From: Oscillospiraceae bacterium
GTDB taxonomy: Bacteria; Bacillota; Clostridia; Oscillospirales; Oscillospiraceae
Assembly: GCA_910575815.1 (NCBI GenBank)
Contig: CAJTFN010000003.1
Coordinates: 76,173 to 140,172, forward strand
Reading direction: 5' to 3'
Length of the DNA: 64,000 nucleotides
The translations under genes were made by a program, and so were the position numbers. A model generated the notes under the pieces. That model worked only from the letters and a program-made list of their open reading frames with translations. It was not told the DNA's origin and did no database searches. Positions 42,647 through 51,626 of this stretch are shown here, piece after piece; position 1 is the first letter of the stretch, and every line of letters starts with the position of its first letter.

Positions 42647-43867
42647 TTATCCAACAATCCGAATCACCCGCGTCAACCGCTCAACCAAATTATACCCATC
42701 CCAAATCAAGTCAAAATCCATCGTCTTTCCCACCGGGACCACCCGGTCAATCCCCTTGATTCCGGCCTTCCACAGCGGCGCCAGCAAATTCCGCTCCCCA
42801 AGATAGGCAATTGTTTGGCAACGCCGGTCATCACACAAGTCCCGCAGCTCCATAATATCTTCGCAGTCATACTCCAGGAAATAACCAGAATTTCCGGCGT
42901 AATCCAACAATTTTCTCTCTAACACAGGCACCGCCACCCGATAAATCAGGTTATCCCGACGCGCCTCCGTATGTACTCCATCTTGTTCCACAGCCAGCAA
43001 GCAGTTTTTCACCAGCTTGTCAATCCCCTGCACCGGCTGAAATGCGTACTTTTCCTCTGCCAACCCATGAAGCGCCTCCCAAAACAACTCCTTGGCTTCC
43101 GCCTTCCGCTTCCCCAGCCAAACTATGATCCGCGGGCTGGTACAGGCATTCTGATCCGTCAAAAACGTGTCATTATAAAAATCCAGCGCCGTCCGGCGGC
43201 AATCCGATTTCTCCAGATACCAGTCGCTGTCGATCACCGCCAGAGAACAACGGTCCGCGAAGGTAATCTCTCCCGCCCTGGGCGCCAAGGGGGATTTTCT
43301 CAGCTCCGCAATCGTCGCGTCGCCACCCCAAACAATTCTCGTATCTGCCAGGCGGGACAGCAAATCGTTGATCTCCCGGTCCCGGTCATAGCGAACCAGA
43401 CAGACATAGGGCCGCAGGGCCGGATAATTCTCCAGAACGGCGTGTATCTTCCCGGCAATCCACTCCGCCTGGGGAAAGCGCTTGGTGGGGAGCCGGACAA
43501 GATTGGCGTTGCCCGTCAGCAATCCCGCCGCCAGGGAATAGGCGTAGTTCACCGGAACGTTGGATGGCGCAACGTGAAACGCCATTCCCCGGCCAAGGCG
43601 AATATTCCCATCCTCCTGTAAAAACCGGGTCCGCAAGCTTTGGGTGGACGCCTTTCGAACCCAGAAGGCGAAGGTCGCCACATCCGGAAGCTCTGTCCGT
43701 TGGGCCAGCAGCGCCTGGGAAACGTGGCTCCAAAACTCCAGAACCTCCCTGTCAAAGGGAGGCCGGGCAGGCAAGACGTTCATCCCGGCTATGATTTCCG
43801 GACTGCCCACCAAATAGGTCAGCCGTTCCAAAACCGCCTGTTCCGTTTTACTGATAGTCTGCCGCAT
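42647..43867 (-). CDS. LuxC-family acyl-CoA/acyl-ester reductase, copy 1
   Basis: The 406-residue protein is related to LuxC, which reduces an acyl thioester with NADPH to the aldehyde. GRGMAFHVAPSNVPVNYAYS (about residues 92-111) is the cofactor region. DQNACTSPR (about 235-243) holds the probable catalytic Cys. A DYKCG-like aromatic region and a C-terminal WDGYNLVERLTR follow. The gene overlaps the LuxE-like gene by 20 bases. A second LuxE-LuxC pair at 51.6-53.9 kb has the same overlap. The true acyl substrate is unknown. Confidence 0.85.
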   Translation of the reverse strand: MRQTISKTEQAVLERLTYLVGSPEIIAGMNVLPARPPFDREVLEFWSHVSQALLAQRTELPDVATFAFWVRKASTQSLRTRFLQEDGNIRLGRGMAFHVAPSNVPVNYAYSLAAGLLTGNANLVRLPTKRFPQAEWIAGKIHAVLENYPALRPYVCLVRYDRDREINDLLSRLADTRIVWGGDATIAELRKSPLAPRAGEITFADRCSLAVIDSDWYLEKSDCRRTALDFYNDTFLTDQNACTSPRIIVWLGKRKAEAKELFWEALHGLAEEKYAFQPVQGIDKLVKNCLLAVEQDGVHTEARRDNLIYRVAVPVLERKLLDYAGNSGYFLEYDCEDIMELRDLCDDRRCQTIAYLGERNLLAPLWKAGIKGIDRVVPVGKTMDFDLIWDGYNLVERLTRVIRIVG

Positions 43868-44936
43868 AGGTATCGCTGCACCCCCGTAGCTCCGCGTTTT
43901 TCAATCTTCCTATCACCTTGAAATACGTTCCCTTCCGTCCACAGGGACAGTCATCCCTTCCCAGGAGCACACCCTCGTCCTCCGTCAGCAGAGAGTGGCC
44001 CGGATAGGACTCCGGAATGGTTGAAAGCACCTGTATTATCCCCGGCTCGCCAATGCCGCACACACCAAAATCCAAAGGGTGGCGAACCATCACATCGGAA
44101 AACACACTGGCGTGAAGATGACCGTATTCACACTGCATATAGATACAGCCGGTCTGCTCTACCATGCCATAATAGTCGTGAATCCGGCCCAGGCCGCATA
44201 CATCCTGAAGCCGGTCGTGGAAGTCCCTCTGGCTCACCGCCTCGCTTTGCAGCTTCTTCCAGCCGCCGCCGTGAATCAGCACGCAGTTGGAAAGATCAAA
44301 GGTCACGCCCTCCTGTTTCAGCCGCAGCAGCTCCTTGTAAAAATGCTGCCAAATCATAAAGGTAAACCCAAACAGAAGCACCGGCTTTCCCTGATGGGTT
44401 TCCAGGAATTCCCGCAGGCCCTCCACGTCCAGCCGCATATCATCGTCTAAAGCATAAAACTTCTTGGACCCGAAGATGGAAAATCCCAAAATTCCCGCCC
44501 CCCGAGCGGAAAACATCCGGCGGTCCTTGACCACCGACGGACAGTCGGCAATGATCATCGGCACTCGCCCCGAGCCGGTAAAGCTGGATACGATTTTTAC
44601 CAGCGCCTTTTGCTGATTGGCGGAAGTGGCCCGGTCCAGATAAATTCTGGACACCGCCTGCCCGCTGGTTCCGGAGGAGGTCATCGTTTTGACCACCGCC
44701 TCTTCCGGCACGCTCCGCAGGGTCAGCTCCTTGAACAGGCGCACCGGCAGGAAGGGAATTCCTTCCAGTCCAGGCCCATCAAAGCCCGGAAATACGCTCT
44801 TTAAAATCCGGTTGTAGGCCGGACAGCTTTCCCGGTGATGCTGAGTAAGCTCTTCCAGCCGCCGGACCAGCAGGGGCTCTTTCTCCGCTTCGCAAAGGGA
44901 GTAGGGCTCAATTTCCAAAAATGTCTCAAACCCCAT
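43848..44936 (-). CDS. LuxE/PaaK-like acyl-protein synthetase, copy 1
   Basis: The 362-residue adenylate-forming protein has TMTSSGTSGQAVSRI (about residues 84-98), the ATP-binding loop. GWKKLQSEAVSQ, YGMVEQTG and a zinc-like DDCPCGRKGTYF motif near the end follow. LuxE activates carboxylic acids for reduction by LuxC. The ATG at 44936 has GGAGGAAG upstream; a longer reading frame inside the thioesterase gene has no homology. It overlaps the thioesterase gene by 11 bases and the LuxC gene by 20. Confidence 0.85.
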   Translation of the reverse strand: MGFETFLEIEPYSLCEAEKEPLLVRRLEELTQHHRESCPAYNRILKSVFPGFDGPGLEGIPFLPVRLFKELTLRSVPEEAVVKTMTSSGTSGQAVSRIYLDRATSANQQKALVKIVSSFTGSGRVPMIIADCPSVVKDRRMFSARGAGILGFSIFGSKKFYALDDDMRLDVEGLREFLETHQGKPVLLFGFTFMIWQHFYKELLRLKQEGVTFDLSNCVLIHGGGWKKLQSEAVSQRDFHDRLQDVCGLGRIHDYYGMVEQTGCIYMQCEYGHLHASVFSDVMVRHPLDFGVCGIGEPGIIQVLSTIPESYPGHSLLTEDEGVLLGRDDCPCGRKGTYFKVIGRLKNAELRGCSDTYAADYQ

Positions 44937-45642
44937 CTTCACTTCCTCCCTTCCGCAATCGACTCTCCATCCGCTCCGCCATCTCCCGGCCATGTTCCGT
45001 AATAAAGAAGTGATTTCCCGGGAATTCCACAAACTCACACTCGCCTTGAAAATACCGGCTCCATGCCTGCATCTCCTCCGGCGACAAATCCCCCGCCCCG
45101 TACAAGCCGGTAAGCGGCACTTCACAGGCCATGATCAGTCTGTCGAACTCGTAGTTGGTAATCAGTGTGTAATCCGCCCGGTACAAAGGCAGGTACACCC
45201 GCCAAAAGGTCCGGTTGTCCCGCAGCTTTTCCGGGACGCCGCCCAGGAAAATGGTGCGCTCTTTGACCCATTCGTCCGCCTCGTTCCCCTGAAAGCGCAG
45301 CAGCTCCCGCTTCACAGACGGCCCGTGAGCGGCCAGAAACACCCGTTTCGGCGGGGGGAGCTCTCCCTTCCGGAGAATTTGGTGCAGCACCTCCGCCGCC
45401 GCCACGCTGCCCATGCTGTATCCAAAAAGGGCATAGTCCCCGCCGGAACGATACCGGCTCTTAACCTCGGCGTACAGATCCTCCGCCAACTGGGCAAAAT
45501 CCTGATACAGCGGCTCCCGATGGCGTGTGCCATGTCCGGCGTATTCCAATTTCACCAGCTCAATCGCCGGACTGAACCAGGGATCCAACTGGTTAAAAAA
45601 GTCCGCCGTACCGCCCGCACAGGGAAAACAGAACAGCTGCAA
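44926..45642 (-). CDS. Type II thioesterase (GrsT-like)
   Basis: The 238-residue alpha/beta hydrolase starts MQLFCFPCAGGTADFF from a TTG at 45642. It has the nucleophile elbow GYSMGS (Ser about residue 76), the acid in YGAGDLSPEE and the His in FPGNHFF. Such enzymes clear or release acyl chains from carrier proteins in peptide and polyketide synthesis. Here it sits beside an ACP, a ligase and two LuxC/LuxE pairs, so an acyl-ACP is a plausible substrate. The upstream ribosome site is weak (AGGGG). Confidence 0.85.
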   Translation of the reverse strand: MQLFCFPCAGGTADFFNQLDPWFSPAIELVKLEYAGHGTRHREPLYQDFAQLAEDLYAEVKSRYRSGGDYALFGYSMGSVAAAEVLHQILRKGELPPPKRVFLAAHGPSVKRELLRFQGNEADEWVKERTIFLGGVPEKLRDNRTFWRVYLPLYRADYTLITNYEFDRLIMACEVPLTGLYGAGDLSPEEMQAWSRYFQGECEFVEFPGNHFFITEHGREMAERMESRLRKGGSEDGV

Positions 45643-45663
45643 TAAAACACACGCCCCTAATCC

Positions 45664-47070
45664 TCAGATGTAATATCGCTCCAGCTCCTGATACAGGGTC
45701 TTGCCGGAGTCATTTTTCGGAATCTTCTCCAGGGCGATCACCTGAAACGCCGCTGGATTCAGCTTGGTTTTGTGCACCAGGAACGCCTTCACCGCTTCGG
45801 TCTGTTCCTCATCCGTAACAAACACAAAGAGATGATCGTCCACCCCGGCGCTGGCACAGTCCAGAGACGGAAACCTCTCCTTCACCAGACCATCCACCTC
45901 ATCCAGATTCACCCGGTTTCCGTAGACCTTCAAAAAACGCTTCTTCCGGCCGGTAATGTAGTAATAACCGTCTTCATCAAACTTCGCCATGTCCCCGGTC
46001 TGCAAAACACCGCCTCGCTCGTCGCCCTTTTCCAGGTCCTCACCTCGCTCCGCGTAACCCAGGGTCACGTTCGGCCCCTTGTAGATCAGCTCTCCGGTAA
46101 CGCCGGGCGTCGTAATCCGTTTGCCGTCAGCATCAGTCAGATAAAACGTCCCCCCGGGAATGGCAACGCCCATGGACCCGCACTTCTCCACAGCCCGCTC
46201 CGGCGGCAGATAGCCCATCCGGGCAGTCGCCTCGCACTGGCCATACATGACGATAAACCGCCGCCCCGCCGTCTGAGCGGCTTCCGCGAACTTCCGGTGC
46301 AGCGCCGGGGAGAGCTTCCCCCCCGCCTGGGTCATCGTCCGCAGGGAAGGCAGGTCCATCCGCTGAAAACGCATCCGCTCCAACATCTCATAGGTATAGG
46401 GCACGCCGCCAAAGGACGTTGCTCCTGTCTCCTTGAAGAAGGCCCAGAACTCCCGCTGCATCAGGGATTTGTCCGTTATCAGCACCGTGGCACCCACCAG
46501 CAAATGGCTATTGACGATGGACAGGCCGTAGGTGTAATTCATGGGCAGCGTGGTAATGGGGCGCTCGGTCTCGTCCAGCTCCAGGTACGCCGCAATGGAC
46601 TCCGCGTTTGCCCGGACATTTTCATAGCTCTGCCGAACAAACTTCGGGCTCCCGGTGGAGCCGGAGGTGGTCAGCAGCAGCCCCAAATCCGGGTGCAGGG
46701 GGTACTCCCTTTCCAAGTGACTGCGCAGCAGACAGTAGCCAACGGCCCGGTAAACCGGCGTCATATCCGGAAAGCACATGTCCTCCGGGGCCCATAGGTA
46801 CGGCGGCCGATAGGCGGCCAGCAGTCCCGCCAGCGCCTCTTCATCCATGTGGCTGCTCAGCAGCAGGGGGACCATTCCTCCGTTCATCATCCCGACATAG
46901 CCCACCAGAGCGCCGATCTCGTTCCGGCACAGGATGAACGCCAGGCACCGCCGGCCCATGGCCTCCGCAACGCGCCGGCTCTCCCGGGCCAAGACGCCAT
47001 AGGTCAGAGACGTTCCGTATTCGTCAAGTACGGCGGTCTTATCGCGGTACTGTTCCAAATCCCAAATCAT
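45664..47070 (-). CDS. AMP-dependent acyl ligase
   Basis: The 468-residue adenylate-forming enzyme has LLTTSGSTGSPKFVRQS (about residues 131-147), YGQCEATARMGYLP, the TGD block LQTGDMAKFDEDGYYYITGR and the C-terminal lysine in PKNDSGKTLYQ. It probably loads an acid onto the ACP encoded just before it. It resembles D-alanine and small-acid ligases more than long-chain fatty acid ligases, judged by length. Its neighbours suggest a dedicated carrier-bound pathway. Confidence 0.88.
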   Translation of the reverse strand: MIWDLEQYRDKTAVLDEYGTSLTYGVLARESRRVAEAMGRRCLAFILCRNEIGALVGYVGMMNGGMVPLLLSSHMDEEALAGLLAAYRPPYLWAPEDMCFPDMTPVYRAVGYCLLRSHLEREYPLHPDLGLLLTTSGSTGSPKFVRQSYENVRANAESIAAYLELDETERPITTLPMNYTYGLSIVNSHLLVGATVLITDKSLMQREFWAFFKETGATSFGGVPYTYEMLERMRFQRMDLPSLRTMTQAGGKLSPALHRKFAEAAQTAGRRFIVMYGQCEATARMGYLPPERAVEKCGSMGVAIPGGTFYLTDADGKRITTPGVTGELIYKGPNVTLGYAERGEDLEKGDERGGVLQTGDMAKFDEDGYYYITGRKKRFLKVYGNRVNLDEVDGLVKERFPSLDCASAGVDDHLFVFVTDEEQTEAVKAFLVHKTKLNPAAFQVIALEKIPKNDSGKTLYQELERYYI

Positions 47071-47109
47071 ACGCGACCTCTACTCCGTGCCCATATCCAA
47101 ACAGGCGGT

Positions 47110-47349
47110 TTAAAATTCGATCTGATAGTTCTTCGCCAGAATTTCTTTTCCCTTTTCATAGGAGCTGAAATCAATAATGTCATCCGTGTCCATCATGATA
47201 TCGAAGGCGTCCTCCAGCGTAGCGACCAGGCCCATGTGACCCACGGAGTCCCACTGCTCAATCGCCTGGTACTCCAGGCCGGGGAGCTGGTCTTCCGTGA
47301 TTTCAAGGGCCTCCACAAAGGCCTGATTATATTTTTCCAAATTTGTCAT
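47110..47349 (-). CDS. Acyl carrier protein
   Basis: The 79-residue acidic protein has the carrier motif QWDSVGHMGLV, with Ser (about residue 35) as the phosphopantetheine site. The ATG at 47349 has AAAGGTG upstream. It is the carrier of the acyl ligase and thioesterase that follow and is distinct from a housekeeping ACP, judged by its position in the glycan cluster. Confidence 0.9.
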   Translation of the reverse strand: MTNLEKYNQAFVEALEITEDQLPGLEYQAIEQWDSVGHMGLVATLEDAFDIMMDTDDIIDFSSYEKGKEILAKNYQIEF

Positions 47350-47382
47350 AGCAATCACCTTTTCCTATTGATATGGTCTTCT

Positions 47383-49188
47383 TTACACCGGCGTGCCATA
47401 GCTCTCTTCCATCGGTTCCACGATCATCTCCCGGAAGAAGGTCTCCCGGTCGATAAACGGGGACTGGTCCTCAATGGGCCGGAAGCCGAATTTCCGCTTG
47501 CCGTAGGTCACCAGAGCATTGTGGAGATCGAACTGATCCGGGTCGCACATGACTTCGCAGATAAAGGGTCCCTCAGAACGGAGAATCTCCGCAATGGCTC
47601 CATCCATGTCTGCGGTGTTCTCGGCTTTGCAGTAGGGAATCCCGAAAGCGGCGGCAATTTTCCCATAGTCCGGGAAGTCCAGACCGTTGCTGGGGTCCGT
47701 GCCGATGGTCTTCCCCCGGAAATGGGCCCGTTGGCCATGGCGGACGCCGGAGTAACCGTTGTTGTTCATAATAATGACTTTAATATTGTACTGATTTCGG
47801 ACCAGGGTTTGCAGCTCCTGGAGGTTCATCATGAAAGAGCCGTCGCCGGTATAGGCGATTACAGGCCCTTCCGCCAGCGGAGCGACGCCCAACGCCCCCG
47901 GCAGAGAGTAACCCATTTCTCCCTGGGCATAGGACAGAAGCACCCGGTCTGTGGCTTTCACTTTGCTGGCCGCCGCAACCACCGCACCGGTAAGACCCGC
48001 GTCCGAAATCAGAACACTATGCTCCGGCAGCCGGGCGGACAGACGCTCCATAAAGATTTTCAGATCCACCAGGTGATCCCCCGCGCTCCACTCGCTCTGA
48101 TATCGGAAAATCTCCTTCCAGTGGCGGCACTTCTCCTTCCAGGCCGGGGAGATGGTCTTCAACTCCGCCTGACCAAATCGTTCCAGAAAGTCCTTGGCGT
48201 CCCCATGAATAAAGCAGTCAATTCTTGCACCCTTCTTGGCGTGCTCCACCTCGTCGATGTCCACCACGATCAGCTTTGCAGCCCGGGCGAATTTCTCCCG
48301 CTCCGGCCCCGTCGTCTCAATAGACAAACGGCAGCCAACACAAAGCACCAAATCGGCGTTTTGGATACAGAAGTTTCCATAGCGGCACGCGCCGTTGGCT
48401 CCACTGACAATGCCCATGTTCCGCTCGCTGTCCGAAGGGAACATATCATAGGCAAACCGGGTGAACACCACCGGAAGCGATAACTTTTCCGCCAGGCACT
48501 TCAAAGCCTCCGCCGCCCCGGCACTGCGAACGCCATGTCCCGCAAGAAGCACGGGTCTTTCGGCGTGGTTCAGCGCCTCGGCGACGAAGCAAAGCTCCTC
48601 TTCGCTGGCGCGGAATCTCTTCTCCGTCTCTGGCGTGTAGCGCTCCAGGCGGTCCTCATTCACCATCGCGTTCTGAACATTCAGAGGCACATCCAGCCAA
48701 ACCGGCCCCTTCCGGCCTTCCTTCGCCAAATAAATCGCCTTATCCAGATAATAGGCAATCTTATCCGCACTCTCCACCGTCACAGCGAACTTTGTCAGCG
48801 GCTTCACGATACTCTCCGTATCTGCCTCTTGAATTCCCACCTGCCGCAGAGGCAGACCGGACCCCTTGACCGTTTGATCATAGCTCTGCTGACCGGAGAT
48901 AAATATGCAAGGGATGCTGTCCTGCCAGGCATGAAGCAAACCTGTCATGGTGTTGGTGCCCGCACAGCCGGTTGTAACAAGGCAGGCCCCGAAATTGTCG
49001 TTATAAAGGGCGTAGGACAGCGCGGCCATGGCGGCGGCCTGCTCGTGGTGCATCGACACCCCTTGTATATCATCGCTCCTCCGCAAGGCGTCTGTCAGGT
49101 AAACGCACTGTCCGCCGGAGACGTAGAACACATGGTTAACGCCCTCTTCATGGATACGTTTCATAATATAGTCCGCTGCTCGGATCAT
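47383..49188 (-). CDS. TPP-dependent acetolactate-synthase-like enzyme
   Basis: The 601-residue enzyme has the TPP-fold halves of the acetolactate synthase family. The N-terminal HHEQAAAMAALSYALY holds the catalytic Glu, and the C-terminal GDGSFMMNLQELQTL through NNNGY is the TPP/Mg motif. Relatives in sugar pathways (for example YerE-like enzymes) add a two-carbon unit from pyruvate to a sugar ketone. The start at 49188 is used because homology begins there; longer frames are inside the upstream gene. It follows the aldolase with 25 bases between. Confidence 0.88.
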   Translation of the reverse strand: MIRAADYIMKRIHEEGVNHVFYVSGGQCVYLTDALRRSDDIQGVSMHHEQAAAMAALSYALYNDNFGACLVTTGCAGTNTMTGLLHAWQDSIPCIFISGQQSYDQTVKGSGLPLRQVGIQEADTESIVKPLTKFAVTVESADKIAYYLDKAIYLAKEGRKGPVWLDVPLNVQNAMVNEDRLERYTPETEKRFRASEEELCFVAEALNHAERPVLLAGHGVRSAGAAEALKCLAEKLSLPVVFTRFAYDMFPSDSERNMGIVSGANGACRYGNFCIQNADLVLCVGCRLSIETTGPEREKFARAAKLIVVDIDEVEHAKKGARIDCFIHGDAKDFLERFGQAELKTISPAWKEKCRHWKEIFRYQSEWSAGDHLVDLKIFMERLSARLPEHSVLISDAGLTGAVVAAASKVKATDRVLLSYAQGEMGYSLPGALGVAPLAEGPVIAYTGDGSFMMNLQELQTLVRNQYNIKVIIMNNNGYSGVRHGQRAHFRGKTIGTDPSNGLDFPDYGKIAAAFGIPYCKAENTADMDGAIAEILRSEGPFICEVMCDPDQFDLHNALVTYGKRKFGFRPIEDQSPFIDRETFFREMIVEPMEESYGTPV

Positions 49189-49213
49189 TCCTCTAATCCC
49201 CTCTCTGTCACCC

Positions 49214-50827
49214 TCAACTGCCAAACCCACTGGGATTGATAAATTCAATCTCTTTACAGTGCACGGCGTTCCGTCGGAAATCGGAAAGCATGTCCGCGAT
49301 TTCACTGTTTAGCTCATCCCAGCGGTTTGCCGGATTCGGGCTGGGCAAAAACAGGTCCGCGTAGCTCTCGTTGTACTTGGTCATAAAGTGGTCGAATCCC
49401 GCTACCACGACCCGTTTCACCTCCAGCAGCTCCATCAGCCGCAGGGCGCAGATCGCCGCGTTGTCGTAGTACTCCCATCCCCGCTTGATGACCCGGTTAA
49501 AACCGACCACCAACTCGTTTTCGCCGGGTACACTCTTCACATTGGAGAGCACAATGCGCCGGGCCTCACTAAAAGGACGGGGATAGGCGTCCTTTGCGTA
49601 TTCATACCGCGCCGGATTCACAAAAAACAGATAATCATAGGTATATCCCGGCAAAACGGCGTTGACCCCGATCACAATTGCCTCTTCCTCCCGAATACGG
49701 GCCCGGATGCGCTCCCGCTCCCGTTGGGCCGACTTCCCTGGTGTAATCAGAAAAACCTTACGGTTCCGCAGCGCTGCCGCGAGTTCCCTCACCGCCGGGG
49801 CGTCCTCCACATATAGCCTCTGGTTCTGGAGGTACATCCGCTCCAGCAGATCGTAATCATACTTGGCCCGGTCCTCCGCCGGAAGCGAAGCAATGATATT
49901 TCGCATATCCTTGGTATTCGTTCGGTGATTCTTGAGCAGATACCCAATATTGTTTACATGGCAGCCATACAAACCCGCGATAAAGTTGGGCGTGGAGTAC
50001 CCCCATTGGTAGTTTTCCTTGAAATACTCCATGTAGATATCAATGGCGTCCATGACCGCGTCCATATCATAGTGGCACTGGCACTTTTTATTTAGATAAC
50101 TGGTTACCAATTCTGTGGTGGCGTTTCCCGCCCCCCGGCCCATGCCGCAGAGGCTGGCGTCCACCACAATTTTCCGGCCGCTGTCCCACAGCAGCTGAAT
50201 AAACCGAATCGTCAGCGCAAAGGAAAGCTGTTGGTTATTGTGGGAGTGGAAGCCCAGTTTTACCTCCTGCCTCAGTTCCCGATGCAGGATGCCGGCAATT
50301 CGATCCAAATCCTCCGGATACATGGCGCCGAAGGTATCCACAATGGAGAGGCAGGCGGCCTCCGATTTATTAACCGCTTTCGCCAGCTCCACCAATTCCT
50401 CGTCAGAATACGCCATGGTGTTGGCCGCCTGGAAAAAGACCTGATAGCCCTTTTCCCGGATTCTCCGGCCCACTTCGATCCCCTGCCGGTGCTTTCCACG
50501 GGGAAAGACCACCCGAATCGCGTCCATAGAGGTCCCGTCATAAACCGGCAGATGCTCCAGGTTATAGCGGTCCCAATCGATCATGACGGTGTAAATACAG
50601 TTTGGACTCTTCCGGACCAAATATTGCCGCAGGTCCTCCGGCGTGTGATAATAAACGCTGCCCTTGGGACAGGCGTCATTTTTCAGCCACCCGCACTCAA
50701 TCACGTCGGTTCCAGCGTCTCGCAGCTTCCCAATGATTCCCCGAATCACCGGCTCGCCAAAATCGCCGCCGGTAATATAGGCCCCGTCCCGCAGAGTGCA
50801 GTCCAAAAGACTGATTTCCGTATTCAC
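49214..50827 (-). CDS. DRE-TIM aldolase fused to an MptE-like domain
   Basis: Residues 1-300 form a HMGL/4-hydroxy-2-oxovalerate aldolase-like barrel with LLDCTLRDGAY (about residues 7-17) and FHSHNNQQLS (about 193-202), the metal-binding residues. These enzymes split or join C-C bonds next to a pyruvate enolate. Residues about 345-537 form another domain beginning VFLITPGKSAQRER and continuing VIGVNAVLPGYTYDYLFF, which recalls MptE/DUF115-like modules. The fusion is unusual. It is followed by the TPP enzyme, which also uses pyruvate-type chemistry. Confidence 0.8.
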   Translation of the reverse strand: MNTEISLLDCTLRDGAYITGGDFGEPVIRGIIGKLRDAGTDVIECGWLKNDACPKGSVYYHTPEDLRQYLVRKSPNCIYTVMIDWDRYNLEHLPVYDGTSMDAIRVVFPRGKHRQGIEVGRRIREKGYQVFFQAANTMAYSDEELVELAKAVNKSEAACLSIVDTFGAMYPEDLDRIAGILHRELRQEVKLGFHSHNNQQLSFALTIRFIQLLWDSGRKIVVDASLCGMGRGAGNATTELVTSYLNKKCQCHYDMDAVMDAIDIYMEYFKENYQWGYSTPNFIAGLYGCHVNNIGYLLKNHRTNTKDMRNIIASLPAEDRAKYDYDLLERMYLQNQRLYVEDAPAVRELAAALRNRKVFLITPGKSAQRERERIRARIREEEAIVIGVNAVLPGYTYDYLFFVNPARYEYAKDAYPRPFSEARRIVLSNVKSVPGENELVVGFNRVIKRGWEYYDNAAICALRLMELLEVKRVVVAGFDHFMTKYNESYADLFLPSPNPANRWDELNSEIADMLSDFRRNAVHCKEIEFINPSGFGS

Positions 50828-50871
50828 ACGCTTTCACCCCCCTTCCCGTTTCCTCTCATATACACTACCGC

Positions 50872-51615
50872 TCAAAGCAGCCCGCCATCCACCCGCAGGG
50901 TCTGGCCGGTCATAAACCGAGAGAGGTCCGACGCCAGGAACACCGCCGCGTCGGCGATTTCCTCCGGCTCTCCCATTCGCTTCATGATATTCCGGCTCAT
51001 CGCGGCGGCTTTGACTTCCTCACTGGTGATACCGCCCATGTCCGTGTCGGTCAGCCCGGGGGCAATGGCGTTCACCCGGATTCCAAAGCCTCCCAGCTCC
51101 ACCGCCAAGCGCCGCACCTCTCCCAGAACCGCCGCCTTTCCCGCGGAATACTCAATGTTCGCTCCCCCGTCGAAAGCGGCGGAGGAGGATAGGAAAACAA
51201 TGCTCCCCCGCCGGCCGCGCATCATGCTCTTGCTGATGAGCTGGGTAAACAGCATCCCGGAGAAGACATTGATCTGGAAGGAGCGCTTCACCGCCTCCAT
51301 CGGCGTCATGGCCAGCATCCGCTGGGGAAAGGCGACGCCGATGTTATTCACCAAAATGTCAATCCGCTCCTTCGTCTTCAGAATCTCCCTGGCGGCGGCG
51401 GTCACCGCGTTCTCATTCTCAAAATCCGCGTACACCATCCGCACATCCACGCCGTACTTCTCTGACAGGGCCGCGCAATGCTCGGTAAAAGCCGCGTCTT
51501 CCCGCCGGACCAGCGCAAAGGCCGACGCGCCCTGAGCCGTCATGCGGTTCAAAACCGCCTTGCCAATTCCACGGCTACAGCCTGTGATAACCGCCGTCTT
51601 TCCTTCCAGCAACAT
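50872..51615 (-). CDS. Short-chain dehydrogenase/reductase 1
   Basis: The 247-residue enzyme has the NAD(P)-binding TGCSRGIG (about residues 11-18), NNIG, a catalytic serine in FLSSSAAFDGG, and the YSAGK motif (about 156-160). It resembles FabG-type ketoreductases and ends in RVDGGLL. GGAGAGAG precedes the ATG. A second SDR of the same length lies at 55669-56406 next to the transketolase. The substrate may be a ketol produced by the neighbouring enzymes. Confidence 0.88.
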   Translation of the reverse strand: MLLEGKTAVITGCSRGIGKAVLNRMTAQGASAFALVRREDAAFTEHCAALSEKYGVDVRMVYADFENENAVTAAAREILKTKERIDILVNNIGVAFPQRMLAMTPMEAVKRSFQINVFSGMLFTQLISKSMMRGRRGSIVFLSSSAAFDGGANIEYSAGKAAVLGEVRRLAVELGGFGIRVNAIAPGLTDTDMGGITSEEVKAAAMSRNIMKRMGEPEEIADAAVFLASDLSRFMTGQTLRVDGGLL

Positions 51616-51626
51616 GTTCTCTCTCC

